Source: Aaosphaeria pasadenensis (Eukaryota; Ascomycota; Dothideomycetes; Pleosporales). From it: a DNA stretch of 64,000 nt. Below are positions 43,863 through 57,168 of the stretch, in pieces; the stretch's first letter is position 1, and the number at the start of each line of letters is the position of its first letter. The notes below the pieces were generated by a model. That model did not search any database. It was given only the letters and a program-made list of their open reading frames with translations, and was not told the DNA's origin. Position numbers and translations under genes: made by a program. Location: contig JAKLMB010000029.1 in the NCBI GenBank assembly GCA_022813625.1, positions 434,001-498,000 on the forward strand, read 5' to 3'.

Positions 43863-46645
43863 GTTGTCTGTTCGAGCTGAAGCTTTTCGTTGTAAAATGT
43901 TAGGATGCTTCTAACTGAAAGACGTCAAGGTGCACGGACCGCCAAGATTTCGCGACCTGCTCGCTCATATTTTTTCCTTTCGCTTGAGCTCCTCCATCTT
44001 CCTCTTTCTCTCAACCTCAGCTCTACATTCAGAGCTGTCGCCGTCCTATAGGTATGTTTATCCATCATTTTCTCGACTTGTTCCTCTTCTTTACATGAAT
44101 GATATTTTCTGATTATGTTCTGGTGATTACCAATGAGCCATTGAACAATGCACCACCATCTGATGCTTCTTCTTCTTCACCGCAGATTTGCGCAGTCCAG
44201 TATGGAGGTTACTTGCTAACTCTGTGCAGAAAACAGTGAACAGGAACTACTCGCGTCATCGTCGTTCGTTCTGAAAGTTCCGCGCCGGCCGTTGTGTAAG
44301 AGATTGCCACACAACCTCCTGTCGAGGATCCATCATGGTTCGGCCGGTCGCTTTCAAATCATTCACGAACATGGCTCGACGGTAGTTACGCGTACTATGG
44401 GCTGGAGTTCATGTCCATTGTCGGTCAAGATGTCGATGCATGCGCATATTAAGTGTTGATAATGGACATGAAACCCCACGGACATGCTCCAGCATACATC
44501 CTCGGTACTAATAAGCAGCTTGCGGCATAATTGACTCCATGATCCTAGTAAGTACTATCCTCCTTATTTTCCGAACATTCCGTATACTTCCCGTATACTA
44601 TTTTTATGATGAGTGTATATTTTTTTTCAGTTCTGCTACTGAACCACTTGAAGACAACCCCTACCAAAGCTTACCATGTCTGATCACTTTATTCAACTTC
44701 GTTGCATTTTTCGAGTATCTTGTTCAAGCAATTGTACTAACTCGCAATGATAGGCATAACATTCGCAGTTTCAGCACGGTAGAATACATCGACTTTGCTA
44801 TGGTACGTTTTACATATTTCCTACATGTCTCGCCAAGATGAAACTTCAGTTATATCCATTCAACGAGCTCGGCTTCCGGGTCGCCCTCCCGCACTCTACT
44901 GGCTTCGGCTGGGAGGACGAGTTGTGGAGTTTTGCTGAAGGTTTACCCCGACGGCGAGTAATTGCGGTCTTTGAGCTGAAGGTTGGAGCGGTCCGTCTTG
45001 GGCTGCTTCGACTGGAGGCCAGGCGGCGGTGCATGACTACAACGGCTGTTCTGAGCAGAAGACCAATAGTCTTTAGAGTTTTACTTCTCAAATTGTTGAA
45101 GACATGCTGACTCTAAAATAGACTTTCTCTTCTATTGGCTCTATCAGTCCAATATATCGTGATCGTGTTGGTATGTTCTTTTGGAGTAACGCGTTAAGCG
45201 CGAGTCAGCCCCTGCCGCAATCTCTTCGTATTCTCCCACTAGTTATTATAGTGTATAATGTCAAAATTGATCTCAAATTCTGTGGATACTTTCTATTTTC
45301 AAAGTGATAGTCGCATCGCTTAAAGCAATGGATCGAATGTAGATGTAAATAGTCATGTCATGTAATCGTGATTGTGTCGGCATTCGACAGCGACGGAGTA
45401 TTGAAATTGCCCCGGGTGCCTGTCCGGAGGTGTCATCACCAAATCCGTAGACTGTGACGTTGCGTACCTAAGAGATGGGATCGTGGCTGATGCAACAAAT
45501 CCCCGTTGCAGGAACAAGGCAGGACAGGCAGGATGCATGACAAGTATTTCCATAAATATTGCAGCTTAAGGGGTGTGGGTCGTGATGTGCTTGTACTGTA
45601 AATATCCCAAGTACCAAGGTAGCTAAGGTACTGCGTAAATCATTGCAAATGGTGGAAAGAAAACTGCTGATCTATGATTGGATGAACAGAGTCAGGGTAC
45701 AGGTACTTGTATAGTACATAGGTAGGTACTTTGTAGGTTCGAGTAGAGTCTTACTGTATTTAGGGGGGATTCGGATTAGGGACTAATTGGCAGAGAAATT
45801 GTATCAGATTTAGAGGCGGAATAAGGATAATAAAGATGAGAAGACAAGCAACAGCTAGAGTGAAGGATTAATGCAATTTCAACATCTCATCAAGTCACTG
45901 CTACGCCTTTTGAAAGATCTCCGGTTCTGAAACGTTGGCTTGTACTTGTCCCTCACCCTACATTCCGGAACAAGTAGACAATTGCGCAACTCCCTCAACC
46001 CCGTTACTCGTCACCCCCTCAAGATTGCTGCGTGTCCACACTAACCAGCCTTTCTCTGTCTCGCGCGCCCTTTTTCCTTAATTATTGTCCTTTCTATTAT
46101 CATTATTACAGTACTATTCCCTCCCTTTTTCCCAACTTGTGATGTGCTATGCTTGTACAAGTATACAGTACAGCACACTACCTACAAAAGCATACGCCAC
46201 CAGGGTGCGTCTCTGGCCTATCTCAAGACGTCAACGGTGGCCTTTAGCGAAATAAATCGCAGGCCAAGTCTCTCTCGCGCGCTCTTACTCTACTCCGTAC
46301 CCTCTAATAAGCCTCTAACTCTTTCTCGGGGGTCTTGTACCTGTACTGTACAACGTCCGCCCTCTCCACTCCTAGTCCTGTCCTAGGAGTGCAACAACTT
46401 CCACTCACTACCCTCCATCCATCCACCCACCCTCCTTAATACCTCCTCTCCCTCCCATTCGAGCCTTCCTCTCATCGTGGACAACATCGTCAAAGCCGTC
46501 AACATCTACATCTCCGCACGACTGGCTCTGGGAGCTTAGCCTAGATCTTCGCAACACCGCGTTCTGGCGGGTGGACGGCGCTCGGGGGTGTTCAAGGGAT
46601 AAAAACTTTCGAGGGCAATCCAAGTCTCACGACTTGCTCTCCTGG
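43863..46645. other. 2.8-kb gene-free interval
   Basis: Between MTR3 (reading left) and ANP1 (reading right). It contains an inverted repeat (listed below), A/T-rich DNA near 45,550-45,900 and a pyrimidine-rich leader before ANP1. Short open frames at 44539-45110 could hide a tiny spliced gene, but I could not assemble one. Confidence 0.45.
44401..44493. repeat. Interrupted inverted repeat (19-bp stem with a bulge)
   Basis: GCTGGAG plus TTCATGTCCATT (44401-44419) pairs with AATGGACATGAA (44461-44472) and CTCCAGC (44487-44493). The right arm carries a 14-nt insertion and the loop is about 41 nt. Confidence 0.8.
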
Positions 46646-48420
46646 ATGCTGCCCTTACATAGCTCGGCTACCAAAGGGAAGATGCATCGCAATGCCTTTT
46701 CGAATGGGCAGGCGGGGGCATATCCGTCTGGAGGAAACGGTACCTTCTCCATTCAACCTCACAAGTACGTCTGGCTACCACCATGTTCAGCGGTTCTTTT
46801 GCGCAAGACCTCTCCTCCATCATCCACAAGCACCATGCGTGGCGCCACGATGCTGACCTCAATTGTAACTGCAGATTCCAGCCGCGATCACAGCCGGCTT
46901 TGCGGCGGCGCAGGCAATTAATACAGCGGATACTCCTCGTCGGCGGAGTCTTCTTCACTGTTCTCTTTTTCTTCTTCCCTGACCTGAGGCCGAATCTTGG
47001 CTCCGGCCCGTTGAGTTACTTGACCTCGAGCGATGATGGGCAACTCGAGACTATTCGATACTATGACCTCAACAATGTGCAAGGCACAGCGAGGGGCTGG
47101 GAGCGGGAGGAGAGGATATTACTTTGCGCCCCTCTGCGAGATGCTTCACCGCATCTGCCCATGTTCTTCTCTCATCTGAAGAACCTCACGTACCCGCATA
47201 ACCTCATTGACCTTGCCTTCCTCGTCGGAGATTCGAAGGACAACACCCTTCAGTTGTTGGAGGACAGCCTGAAGGAGCTTCAGGCCAACGAGGATTCTAG
47301 ACAGCACTTCGGAGAGATATCGATCATGCAGAAGGATTTCGGCCAAAAGGTCAACCAGGACGTAGAAAGTCGACACGGTTTTGCGGCGCAGGCTGGACGT
47401 CGTAAGTCCATGGCCCAGGCCCGCAACTGGCTCCTCAGCGCTGCCCTCCGGCCAACGCACAGCTGGGTCTACTGGCGAGATGTCGATGTCGAGACTGCGC
47501 CCTTCACGATTCTCGAGGATCTTATGCGACACAACAAGGATGTTATTGTACCCAGTATGTCACTGCATTGTCCGGGTTGCGTACCGTAAACTAACATTAT
47601 ATACAGACGTTTGGCGTCCCCTACCCGATTGGCTAGGCGGAGAGCAACCCTACGATCTCAACTCGTGGCAAGAATCGGAGACCGCCCTCGCCCTCGCCGA
47701 CACCCTCGATGAGGACGCTGTCATTGTTGAAGGTTACGCAGAGTACGCCACATGGAGACCCCACTTGGCTTACCTTCGTGATCCTTACGGCGACCCCGAC
47801 ATGGAGATGGAGATTGACGGTGTTGGTGGTGTCAGTATTCTCGCCAAAGCCAAGGTCTTCCGCGCTGGCGTCCACTTCCCTGCTTTCAGTTTCGAGAAGC
47901 ACGCAGAGACAGAAGGTTTCGGAAAGGTACGAATTTTACGACTGCTATTATGTTTGTCAAATAGGTCACTAACACCTTGTAGATGGCCAAGCGCATGAAA
48001 TTCTCCGTTGTTGGTCTCCCGCATTACACCATTTGGCATCTTTACGAGCCTAGTGTTGACGACATTCGCCACATGGAAGAAATGGAGAAGGAGCGAAAGG
48101 CAAAGGAGGCTGAAGAGGAGGCTAAGAAGGCACGCCTGGAGAAGATCAACAGCCAATTCGATTCCAAGTCCAGCGACTGGGAGAGGGAGAAGGCCAAGGT
48201 CCAAGACGCAGTTCAGAAGGAGAAGAACGATGAGGCCGAGAGGCAGAAGCAAGAGGAGGAGGCCAAGAAAGAAGCGGAGATCAAGAAGGAGACCCCAGCG
48301 GAGAGGTTCGAAGAGAAGCCGGAGGGCCAGCAAGCGGAGATCAAAGAGGAGAAAGTGGACAAGCCGGAGCAAGTCAACGAAGAGAGGCAGGAAGCTCCTA
48401 AGAACGCCCGTGACTCTTAA
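46646..48420 (+). CDS. ANP1: Mannan polymerase II complex subunit, Anp1 type (GT62)
   Basis: Four exons (46646-46764, 46875-47554, 47607-47926, 47983-48420) give 518 residues. Anp1/Mnn9/Van1 proteins extend N-glycan mannan in the Golgi. The protein is type II: a short cytosolic N-terminus, a basic patch (ALRRRRQLIQR), then the anchor ILLVGGVFFTVLFFFFPDL. The catalytic domain has ERILLCAPLRDASPHLPMFF, LAFLVGDSKDNTL, the metal-binding DVD in YWRDVDVETAP, and NVWRPLPDWLGG after splicing. SVVGLPHYTIWHLYEPSVDD followed by a long Glu/Lys coiled tail points to Anp1 rather than Mnn9 or Van1. An in-frame ATG at 46571 could add 25 residues; the choice is uncertain. All introns (52-110 nt) have normal signals. 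Confidence 0.9.
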
Positions 48421-49606
48421 GGGGGTGTAGAGGAAATGAATTACAGTTCCGCCGATATTGTAAGACTTCCCAAGACCTTTCAATTTGTATCAATGGTCTT
48501 ATACTAACGATTTCCCTAGTATGTGTTCGAATCGGCTCTAATAATAAATCTTTTTACACGACCTTTCTATGAATGTTCCCCAAGGGGCAAAGCAGATGGC
48601 ACATCAATCTGCGGCACACATTGGCTGGACCGTGTTCCAACGTCGAAACCGCGATATACGCTTGCTAGACACTCTGGCTCTGTGGACCTAAAAGGGACAG
48701 ACAGTGGAGAAACTGGCACCCGCTGAGTTGGGGGTCTATTTGAATGTTTTGCATGGGTTGTTAGATTCCAAAAGCCCAAAAATTATGGACTTCAGTTGGC
48801 GTTTCTTTGCTTGACGATGTTTCGGATGGGCAGTGGAGGGGGTAGAGTCGAAGGAAGTTTGAGGGGGGGGGTGTATATATCATATTAGAGTTGGCTCTTG
48901 CATGGATGCATTCATTCAAGGGCGTTGTGCTCTTCATTCTGTTCTTTTTTTTTTCCTTTTCTCTCATGAGATTGGGCGATAAGAGTTGTATCAGTATCAT
49001 GGGATTTTTCTAAATTTTCACGATCAGGTCGCCTTGAGAATATTTCGTCATTATATTGGAGTTGATACACATGAGAGTGAAGAGTGAAGAGTGAATAGTG
49101 AATAATAACAAAAGGTGGACTCTGCTACCTGATGCGGAGGTAGTGCCAGGGCCAGGGGTTCCCCTCCAACTCCCCAGCGAAACATGTCCGCTGCTTGGCA
49201 TCGCCGCCCGTGTGGGAAAATGTCCAGATAGCTACTAAGTTACTAAGTACTACTTCGACCTACCTCCAGACAGACCGCCATTGATTCCCCGTTAAGTTTG
49301 TTACTTTGCCACTTTTCTATCCCCAATAGAGGAATACATATATATCAATCGGTATCCCGGAAGAATCCGAATCTATTTTCTCCCATCCTCCAGGTAGCCG
49401 TTTTATCTATTCCACCACATTCATGATGATGATGCATCTCGGAGCTTGCTGAACTGGACATGTAGCATCATCCCCACCCGCAAAACCACCAAGGCAACCA
49501 AACAACAACACCTACAACACAACCTCCTCCGCTACAACTACTACCAAAATAACACCCTCATAATTCCTGTTTTCCCCTCCAATCCATTCGGGGCGCCACT
49601 TACGAA
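48421..49606. other. Intergenic region between ANP1 and GEA
   Basis: 1.2 kb. A G-run followed by a T-run lies near 48860-48960; A/C-rich leader sequence lies before 49607. No supported coding frame. Confidence 0.5.
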
Positions 49607-52600
49607 ATGTCAGTCGACGGGCGGAGCGTTTCCACGGCGCAAGAAACCCTCCAAGATGCCATTACCTCAACCCTCGATCCCCGGCCCATCTCCGTGGCAG
49701 TCAATCCGGTAGCTTTGGTCGTGACAGAATGCATAACCGTCACATCGGCGATGCGCAAGCACGCCCGTTGGGCGCACTCGTCCGTGTCTGCTATCCTAGG
49801 CGGGTCCTCGAACAAGACGCCGGCAATCCAGAAGCGCGACCGCGCGGGTCAGGGCATCGTGAGCGGAGCTGGCGAGCAGGAGGAGGCGGTCCCCAGCCGA
49901 TGGGGCTTGAGGGGAAAGAAGGGCAAGAGCTTGCAGGATAACCCGCTGATGTCTGCTTTTGCGCGTCTGCGCAGCGAACTCAAGGGTTGCAAGAGTATGT
50001 TGTGTCTTTTTCTTTTGCTATTTTTGGCTGCACGAAACGAAACGGAAACATGTTTATTATATGCCCGGGAGGTTCTTATGCTAATGCAGGGCAGATATAA
50101 GGAACTTCGACACCCCTTCCATGCTACATCCTTTCCTCCAGGTCATACGCTCTTCGTCCACCTCCGCGCCCATAACGTCGCTCGCGCTCATTGCTATTAC
50201 AAAGTTCCTGTCGTATAACATAATTGGCCATGACTCCCCACGGCTCCCAGAAGCCATGCAGCAGCTCTCGTCTGCCATCACGCATTGCCGTTTCGAAGCT
50301 AGCGATTCCGCCGCGGACGAGATCGTCCTGCTCCGCATTTTGAAGCTCATGGAGGGCATGATATCCGGGCCCGGAGGCGAGGTCTTGGGTGACGAGAGCG
50401 TCTGCGAAATGATGGAGACAGGACTTAGCATGTGCTGCCAGGCCAGATTGTCAGAGCTGCTGCGCCGGTCTGCGGAGATCGCCATGGTCTCCATGTGCCA
50501 GGTCATATTCAAGCGCCTGAAGACATTGGAGCTCGAGGCACCAGAAGAGCTGGAGGCATTGGATGAGGAGCTAGAAGACGAAGATGTCAAGGACACCGTC
50601 AGAATGGATCCCACCACAAATGGAGAGACAGAAGGATCTCCGACCAAAGTGGAGGAGCCACAGCAACCAGGCGACTCTGAGAAGAACCAAGAGGACACAG
50701 ACAGCAATGCTCCCAATCCGACAAGCAGCACACTGGATCTTACCGTGACCGCACCGGCCCCTGAGCCCGAGAAGCCCGTCGAGATCAAGCCATATTCCCT
50801 TCCCTCTATTCGAGAATTGCTCCGAGTATTGGTGGATCTCCTGGATCCGCATGACCGGCAACACACCGACACCATGCGCGTCATGGCTCTGAGGATCGTG
50901 GACGTAGCACTCGAGGTGGCAGGTCCCTCCATCGCCAGCCACCCAAGTCTTGCGAATTTGGCAAAGGATACACTCTGCCGACATCTGTTCCAACTCGTTC
51001 GGTCGGACAACATGGCCATTCTCAACGAGTCTCTCCGAGTGGCGGGAACGTTATTAGCAACATGCCGAAATGTTCTGAAGCTCCAGCAAGAGCTGTACCT
51101 TTCCTATCTGGTAGCGTGCCTTTTCCCTCAGGTGGAGATACCGCAGGAGCCCGGGATCGAGCCAACGCTATACGAAGGCGTGCCACAAGCGCCGAGCATC
51201 ATCAAGCCTTCTCCCTCGCGCCAGAGCAGCGGCAGCGGGCGATCGACCCCCATTCCTGTCAAAGACAGGCAAAAGCTTGGTCTCGAAGGCGGATCCCGCA
51301 AACCTGATGCTCGAGAGGCCATGGTTGAGAACCTGGGTGGACTCGTTCGGGTGCCGTCGTTCATGGCTGAGCTATTCGTCAACTATGACTGCGAGGTTGA
51401 CCGTGGCGACTTGTGTATGGACATCGTTGGCCTTCTCTCCCGTAATGCATTCCCGGACTCCGCGACGTGGAGCACGGTGAACGTTCCTCCCCTATGCTTG
51501 GATGCACTCCTTGGCTTCGTACAGTCGATTGCGGACCGTCTAGAGGACGACCCCGTGACTGAGGGCTTCCCAGACGTGGATGCCCTACGCGAACAGCGAG
51601 CGCGAAAGAAGATCATCATCAAAGGTGCCGCGAAGTTCAACGAGAACCCGAAGGGTGGCATCGCCTTCCTTGCCTCGCAGGGCATCATTAGCAACCCCGA
51701 CGACCCCAGGTGCATAGCTGAATTCGTCAAGGGAACCACGCGAGTCGACAAGAAGGTTCTCGGAGAGTTCATTTCGAAGCGATCGAACGAGGGCATTCTG
51801 AGCGCTTTCATCGGCCTCTTTGACTTCAAGGGACAGCGGATCGACGAGGCGTTGAGGCAGCTGCTACACTCCTTCCGTCTGCCTGGTGAATCCCAGCTCA
51901 TCGAACGCATCATGACCGAATTCTCAGACCAGTACTTCAACAACGCCGAGCCCGAAGACATCGCGAACAAAGACGCGATATATGTCATGTCGTACGCTGT
52001 CATCATGCTGAACACCGATCAGCACAACCCGAACCTCAAGGGCGCGAAGCGAATGTCCCTGGAGGACTTCTCTAAGAACCTGCGCGGCGTCAACGACGGC
52101 AAGGATTTCGACCCCGAGTACCTCAAGTCCATCTACGACTCCATCAAGACGAAAGAGATCATCCTACCCGAGGAGCACGAGAACAGACATGCGTACGATC
52201 ACGCGTGGAAGGAGCTGCTCGTCAAGATCAAGTCTACAACCGACCTCGTCGTCTGTGACACTAACATCTTCGACGCAGACATGTTCGCCGCGACGTGGAA
52301 GCCTATCGTCGCTACCTTGTCCTACGTCTTCATGTCGGCTACGGATGATGCGGTCTTCTCCCGCGTAGTTACTGGGTTCGACCAGTGTGCGCAGATTGCT
52401 GCACAGTACGGGAACAGTGATGCGCTGGATCGGATCATCTCGTGCTTGTCGTACATTAGTACGCTGGCCCCTGACGTGCCACCAAGCACCTCTTTGAACA
52501 CAGAGGTGCAGGCGGATAAGAAGAGCGTCATGGTCAGTGAGACTGCCGTCCGATTTGGACGGGACGGAAGGGCACAACTGGCCACCGTGGTGCTTTTCCA

Positions 52601-54726
52601 GGTCATCAAGGGTAATGAGGCTTCTATTCGAGAAGGATGGAACCATCTTATTCACATCATGGTCAATCTTTTCGTCAACTCTCTGATTCCACCCTACTTC
52701 CTATCCTTCCAAAAGACGCTGGCCCTCCCCCCTATACCACTACAAAGCCCCGCCCAAATCATCGACCGGGCAGAACGCCCTGCAGATACCGGAATCTTCT
52801 CTGCACTTACGTCCTACGTGTCGAGTTTCGCCAACGACGAGCCCCCGGAGCCATCAGATCAAGAGATTGAATACACTCTCTGTACCGTGGATACCGTAAA
52901 GGAATGTCACTTCGAAGACATCCTCGCAAACATCAGCCAACTTCCGGTGGAGTCCCTCCGGTCCTTGCTCATGTCTCTCTTGGAGCAGATTCCCGAGGAT
53001 GGTTCACCGAGAGTCATAGTGGTGAAGCCTGATTTACCCAATGCTCCAAGCCCGCGGCCCAACGGCAACAAGGCCAAATTGAACCGCCCCATCTACGACC
53101 CCAGCGTCGTCTTCGTTCTTGAGCTCGCAACGGTGCTGGCCCTGCGCGACGAGGAGACTGTCCGGGAACTAGCCAAGGACGTCACGGACTCTCTCGCCAG
53201 CGTGATCAGGGACGCCACCAAACTGCACCCTGTGGTGATTGCACGCTCGGTTTACTATCTTCTGAGCCTGCTGAAGGCGAGCAACGACTTCGACTTCATC
53301 CGCGCCCCAGTGCTCCTGCACACCTTCTCCAAGTTCGACGAGTCGCTGCTCAAGGAGTGTGCTTCACCGTTGTTGAAGGGCCTGTCTGATTGCTGCAAGG
53401 GACCGAACGGCCTCCGCAGCGAATTGGCAAGTTCGCCTGACTTCTGGGTTATCCTGAATACTCTTCAGCGTGTGCCCGAGGCAGCAGGCGATGTGTTCCA
53501 GCTGGTCGAGGAGCTGACCACATCTTCACAGCCCGGCATCACGGCGGACAACTACGAAGCAGCGATTGCATTGCTGGGCGAGTTTGCGACAGCGGCACAG
53601 GTTGGTGCAGCTTTGGAGCAGAGGCACGACCAGGCTGTACGACGAGGGAAGGTGCCGGCCAAGACCAAGAAGCCTGAGTGAGTACATACATGTAGAACGG
53701 TCAGAGTTTTCAACTAATGTACATCTAGGAGCAATGAGATCGTGGTACGAGGAAGCACGGCCATGACGATCGTATTCCAGATGTCTGATCGCGTCCCCAA
53801 CTTCATCGAGCAGTCCCAGTTAGAACCGAGCGAAGGTAAGACTAACCTCCGAGACCTACACATACAATGACCTAGCTAACGACCAAAATCTAGCCTGGAC
53901 AGCATACTGGTCGCCCATCCTCAAAACCCTAACGCACCAATGCCTAAACCCCTGCCGCGAGATCCGCCAACAAGCGTTCGGGGCTTTGCAACGCACGCTC
54001 CTATCCAACGAACTCGCATCGCCCGAGCACAAAGAATGGGAAGCCATCTTCACCGAAGTCCTCTTCCCTCTCATCAACCAGCTCCTCAAGCCGGAGGTGT
54101 ACCAATCAGACCCAATGGGCATGTCGGAGACGCGTCTCCGCGCCGCAACGCTGCTGTCAAAGGTGTTCCTGCACTACCTGACCATGCTCGCCGAGGGCGA
54201 CGACCTGATGGACCTGTGGCTGAAGATCGTGACGATCATGGACAGGCTGATCAACAGCGGGCAGGGCGACAACCTGGTATGTTTCTCACCTTTCTTCTCC
54301 CACCCTTCTTACCCTACCTTCTCACGGTACAAATGCTAACTTGTAATTCTACAGGAGGAAGCCGTCTCCGAAAACCTGAAAAACATGCTGCTCGTCATGT
54401 CATCGGCAGGATACCTTACACCGCCCTCCGACGATGCCGGCAACGAAGACGGAGACGACGACGACAAGGCAGAGCAAGAGGAGCTCTGGACCGAGACGTG
54501 GAAGCGCATCAACAGGTTCCTCCCTGACTTCTACGCCGAGCTGTTCCCCGAGGAGGCGAAGAAGCCGAGGAAAGAACGCCCGGCGAAGGTCGCGAAGGGG
54601 AAGGAGAGCGAGGATGTTAAGGTGGATGCGGGTGTGCTGGAGAAGGGGGGTGATGATGGGGAGGAGAAGGGGGAGGTCGAGGGTGGGGATGAAGTGCCGG
54701 CGGCAGCGGCAGCGGCTTCGACTTGA
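49607..54726 (+). CDS. GEA1: Golgi ARF guanine-nucleotide exchange factor, Gea1/2 (GBF1) family, Sec7 domain
   Basis: Five exons (49607-49994, 50095-53677, 53729-53835, 53894-54276, 54355-54726) give 1,610 residues. GBF1-type proteins activate ARF GTPases at the early Golgi. The N-terminal DCB region (VALVVTECITVTSAMRKHAR) and the joined segment NIRNFDTPSMLHPFLQVIRS lead into the HUS region (MAELFVNYDCEVDRGDLCMD, the HUS box). The Sec7 domain starts near residue 630 and includes FVKGTTRVDKKVLGEFISKR, the catalytic glutamate finger FRLPGESQLIERIM, and YAVIMLNTDQHNPNLKG. Long helical HDS regions follow to a Glu/Gly/Ala-rich C-terminus. The length and region order match the Gea class, not Sec7/BIG. 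One gene is visible; filamentous fungi usually have one Gea. Introns are 51-100 nt. Confidence 0.95.
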
Positions 54727-57168
54727 GGGGGTTAGAGGGTGGATGGTGAGAGTGTTATGAATGAAGGGATAGGCATGCATGACGGGAGACAGAGACAGAG
54801 ATGGGGATAGAGACGGAGACGGAGAGAGGGAGAATATCAAAGTAGAATAGAGAAGATTTCGACGTATATGAATCAAACATTTATCAATTGATCAAATCAA
54901 TCGACGGATGAAGAAATTCGAGCTGTGATTATTCTCGTCACCAAGCTCTAAGTGTCGTCGACTCTTGATATACGTAACATTAAAAACAGAACAACAATAT
55001 AGTGCTGTCTATGATAGTACAGTCCAGGACGGAATCAATCACATGACAACATCTTTCACATCCAATTAGATGCGTTACTGTATACCTAAATACCCAGTAC
55101 CCACATCATCAACATCAGCCCTGCTCATCGCCCAAATGCGAACAATTGACACCCAGGCATCGCTACCTATGTTGGCGGTTGTCTACGCGTTCTTGCTTCC
55201 TTTTTTGGCCTTTTCAACTTTTCGTTCCTCGTGGGTGATGTACAGTGTACCAGGTAGGTCAATAGGTTAGGTAGGTAGGTAGGTAGGTAGGTGGTCAAGC
55301 ATCATAGTATGGTACAGCGGAAGTACAAAATACAGTATTCTACGCATGCATTCGCACGAGTGTCATCGTTCTCGTACAGTATAAGCATGGTATGACTTCT
55401 TACGGAGTGTGAGGGTGATTGTGTCAGGAATCCATCATTCATGATTATTCAGTCAGCCAAGATGGAGAAATGGAACGAGGGTGTTCGGGGTGGGTTGATG
55501 TCCGTACGGGTTGGTTTGCACATGTCCTTTTTGGGGGTTTGCATCGGGGTATATGTTGGCATCAAGCTGTGACGATATTGAAGTATGATGGTTGCTTGTA
55601 CTTGAAACGTTAACTACTGAGGACCCAGTACTTACTATGTATAAACAGTGCGGAGTAGAGCATTTAATCGAGGTAATGATAAATCCCTTAGGGAGTGGAG
55701 AATTGGAGAGCACGGGGTACCCGGTAAGGTGATGTGGAATAAAGGATATACTCCCGTATTCTCAATTTACTATTGGATGAGTTGGCATGTTTCGTGCCCC
55801 TGGATGATGCCTGCATCGGGATTAGGGCTAAGGAGAGTGGGAGAATTAGGTGCCGAGGCTTCTTCTTTCCTTCTTCTTTTTCGTTGAAGATGATTGGGTT
55901 GATAAGTAAAGAATAGATAGAAGTGAAAAAGATGAGCATGTGTAAATTATGGATTATTTTCTTTTCTCTTCGACTATTGGTATGGCGTTGATTGATTATT
56001 TGGTGGGAAGATTAGTGATGAGGTTGTTCCTGGGGCTTGGACAGCTTGGGAAAGGGCTTGGTGGTTGTGCTTGTTCCGCGTTGGCCTTTGCTTGTGCCGG
56101 TTCTTGGGGGTATTGGTATTTGCTTGTATCGTATCCCCGACGGCCGTGGGTTTATCGATTGTAACTTCACTCCGTTCTACAGACTTGTGTATCATGATGG
56201 GTTTGCGCATGAATTGAGTATGGATGACGAGTGATGATGGGATAATGTAGGTACGGAGTAGTAACAGTAGAGATTGGTAGATGGGATGTTGTCATTGGTG
56301 GGTGGGTGAGTGTATCCATGGCCAGTCGCTCTTTCCTCGTTTCATCTCGTCTGTAGTGTTCCGCCGTCCGTCATTTCAATTCGATTTCACTTCACTTCAC
56401 TTGTTCACTTCACTATGACTATGACATGGAGTCATGCATTCACTCACTCATCAATGATCGTCTCCCTTCTTTCTTCCTGTCATGACATCTTCCATTCAAT
56501 CTTCAATTCGATAGCCACCTCAACACTCTCTAGGACCTGACGAGACTCGCGCTTACGGGTAGTCCAGTACATTCAGCTTGCCACCAATACATCCACACTA
56601 AGTTAAGTACCTAGGGCTAGGTAAGCTACCAACCGCCACTTTGTACGTTACGAGCGGCATCGACCCCTGCAAGTCGCGTCCAACAAACGATAATAATAAA
56701 TCATCGTCAATTTAGTTCAACCTCTTCAACCTCGTATACCAGGCTCCCCCTTCTCGTAACTGCAGTCTACCTACAGACTACAGTAGAGTCCCGCCTCTGT
56801 AACAGACTAATTCTGTTACATACCCTTCTCTAGTCCTCTTACCGACTTGTCACTGTCTGCTGGTCGGCTTCTGCGCCAATCCCCTTCTCGTATTCCTTTC
56901 TATTCTCTCCTTACTCTTTCCCTCTTTCTCTCGTTTCCTTCCTCTTCCAGAACTGACCAGGGTCCCCCCAGTCGATATTCTTATCCACCCGTCTACACCT
57001 TACATTAGGGTAGAAGGTAGATTACGCCCAAGATACCCTCCTCCTCCTCCTCTTCCTCTTTCAAAATAATCTATCATCGTCCGTCGACCTGCTAACCTCC
57101 TACCCTCCTTTTCTTTAATTCTTCCTACCTTTGCTTGCGCGTCCTGTTACGCATCACACTCGCTCATC
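54727..57168. other. 2.4-kb gene-free interval upstream of the GH72 gene
   Basis: It contains a TAGG microsatellite and, from about 56,700 on, a long C/T-rich stretch that looks like the GH72 promoter and 5' leader. Open frames have no family content. Confidence 0.5.
55268..55291. repeat. TAGG tetranucleotide microsatellite
   Basis: Six uninterrupted TAGG copies in non-coding DNA. Confidence 0.9.

Noticed and set aside
47785..48483. Minus-strand Leu-rich frame across ANP1
   Set aside because: Antisense of the Glu/Lys coiled tail of ANP1; it has no independent support.
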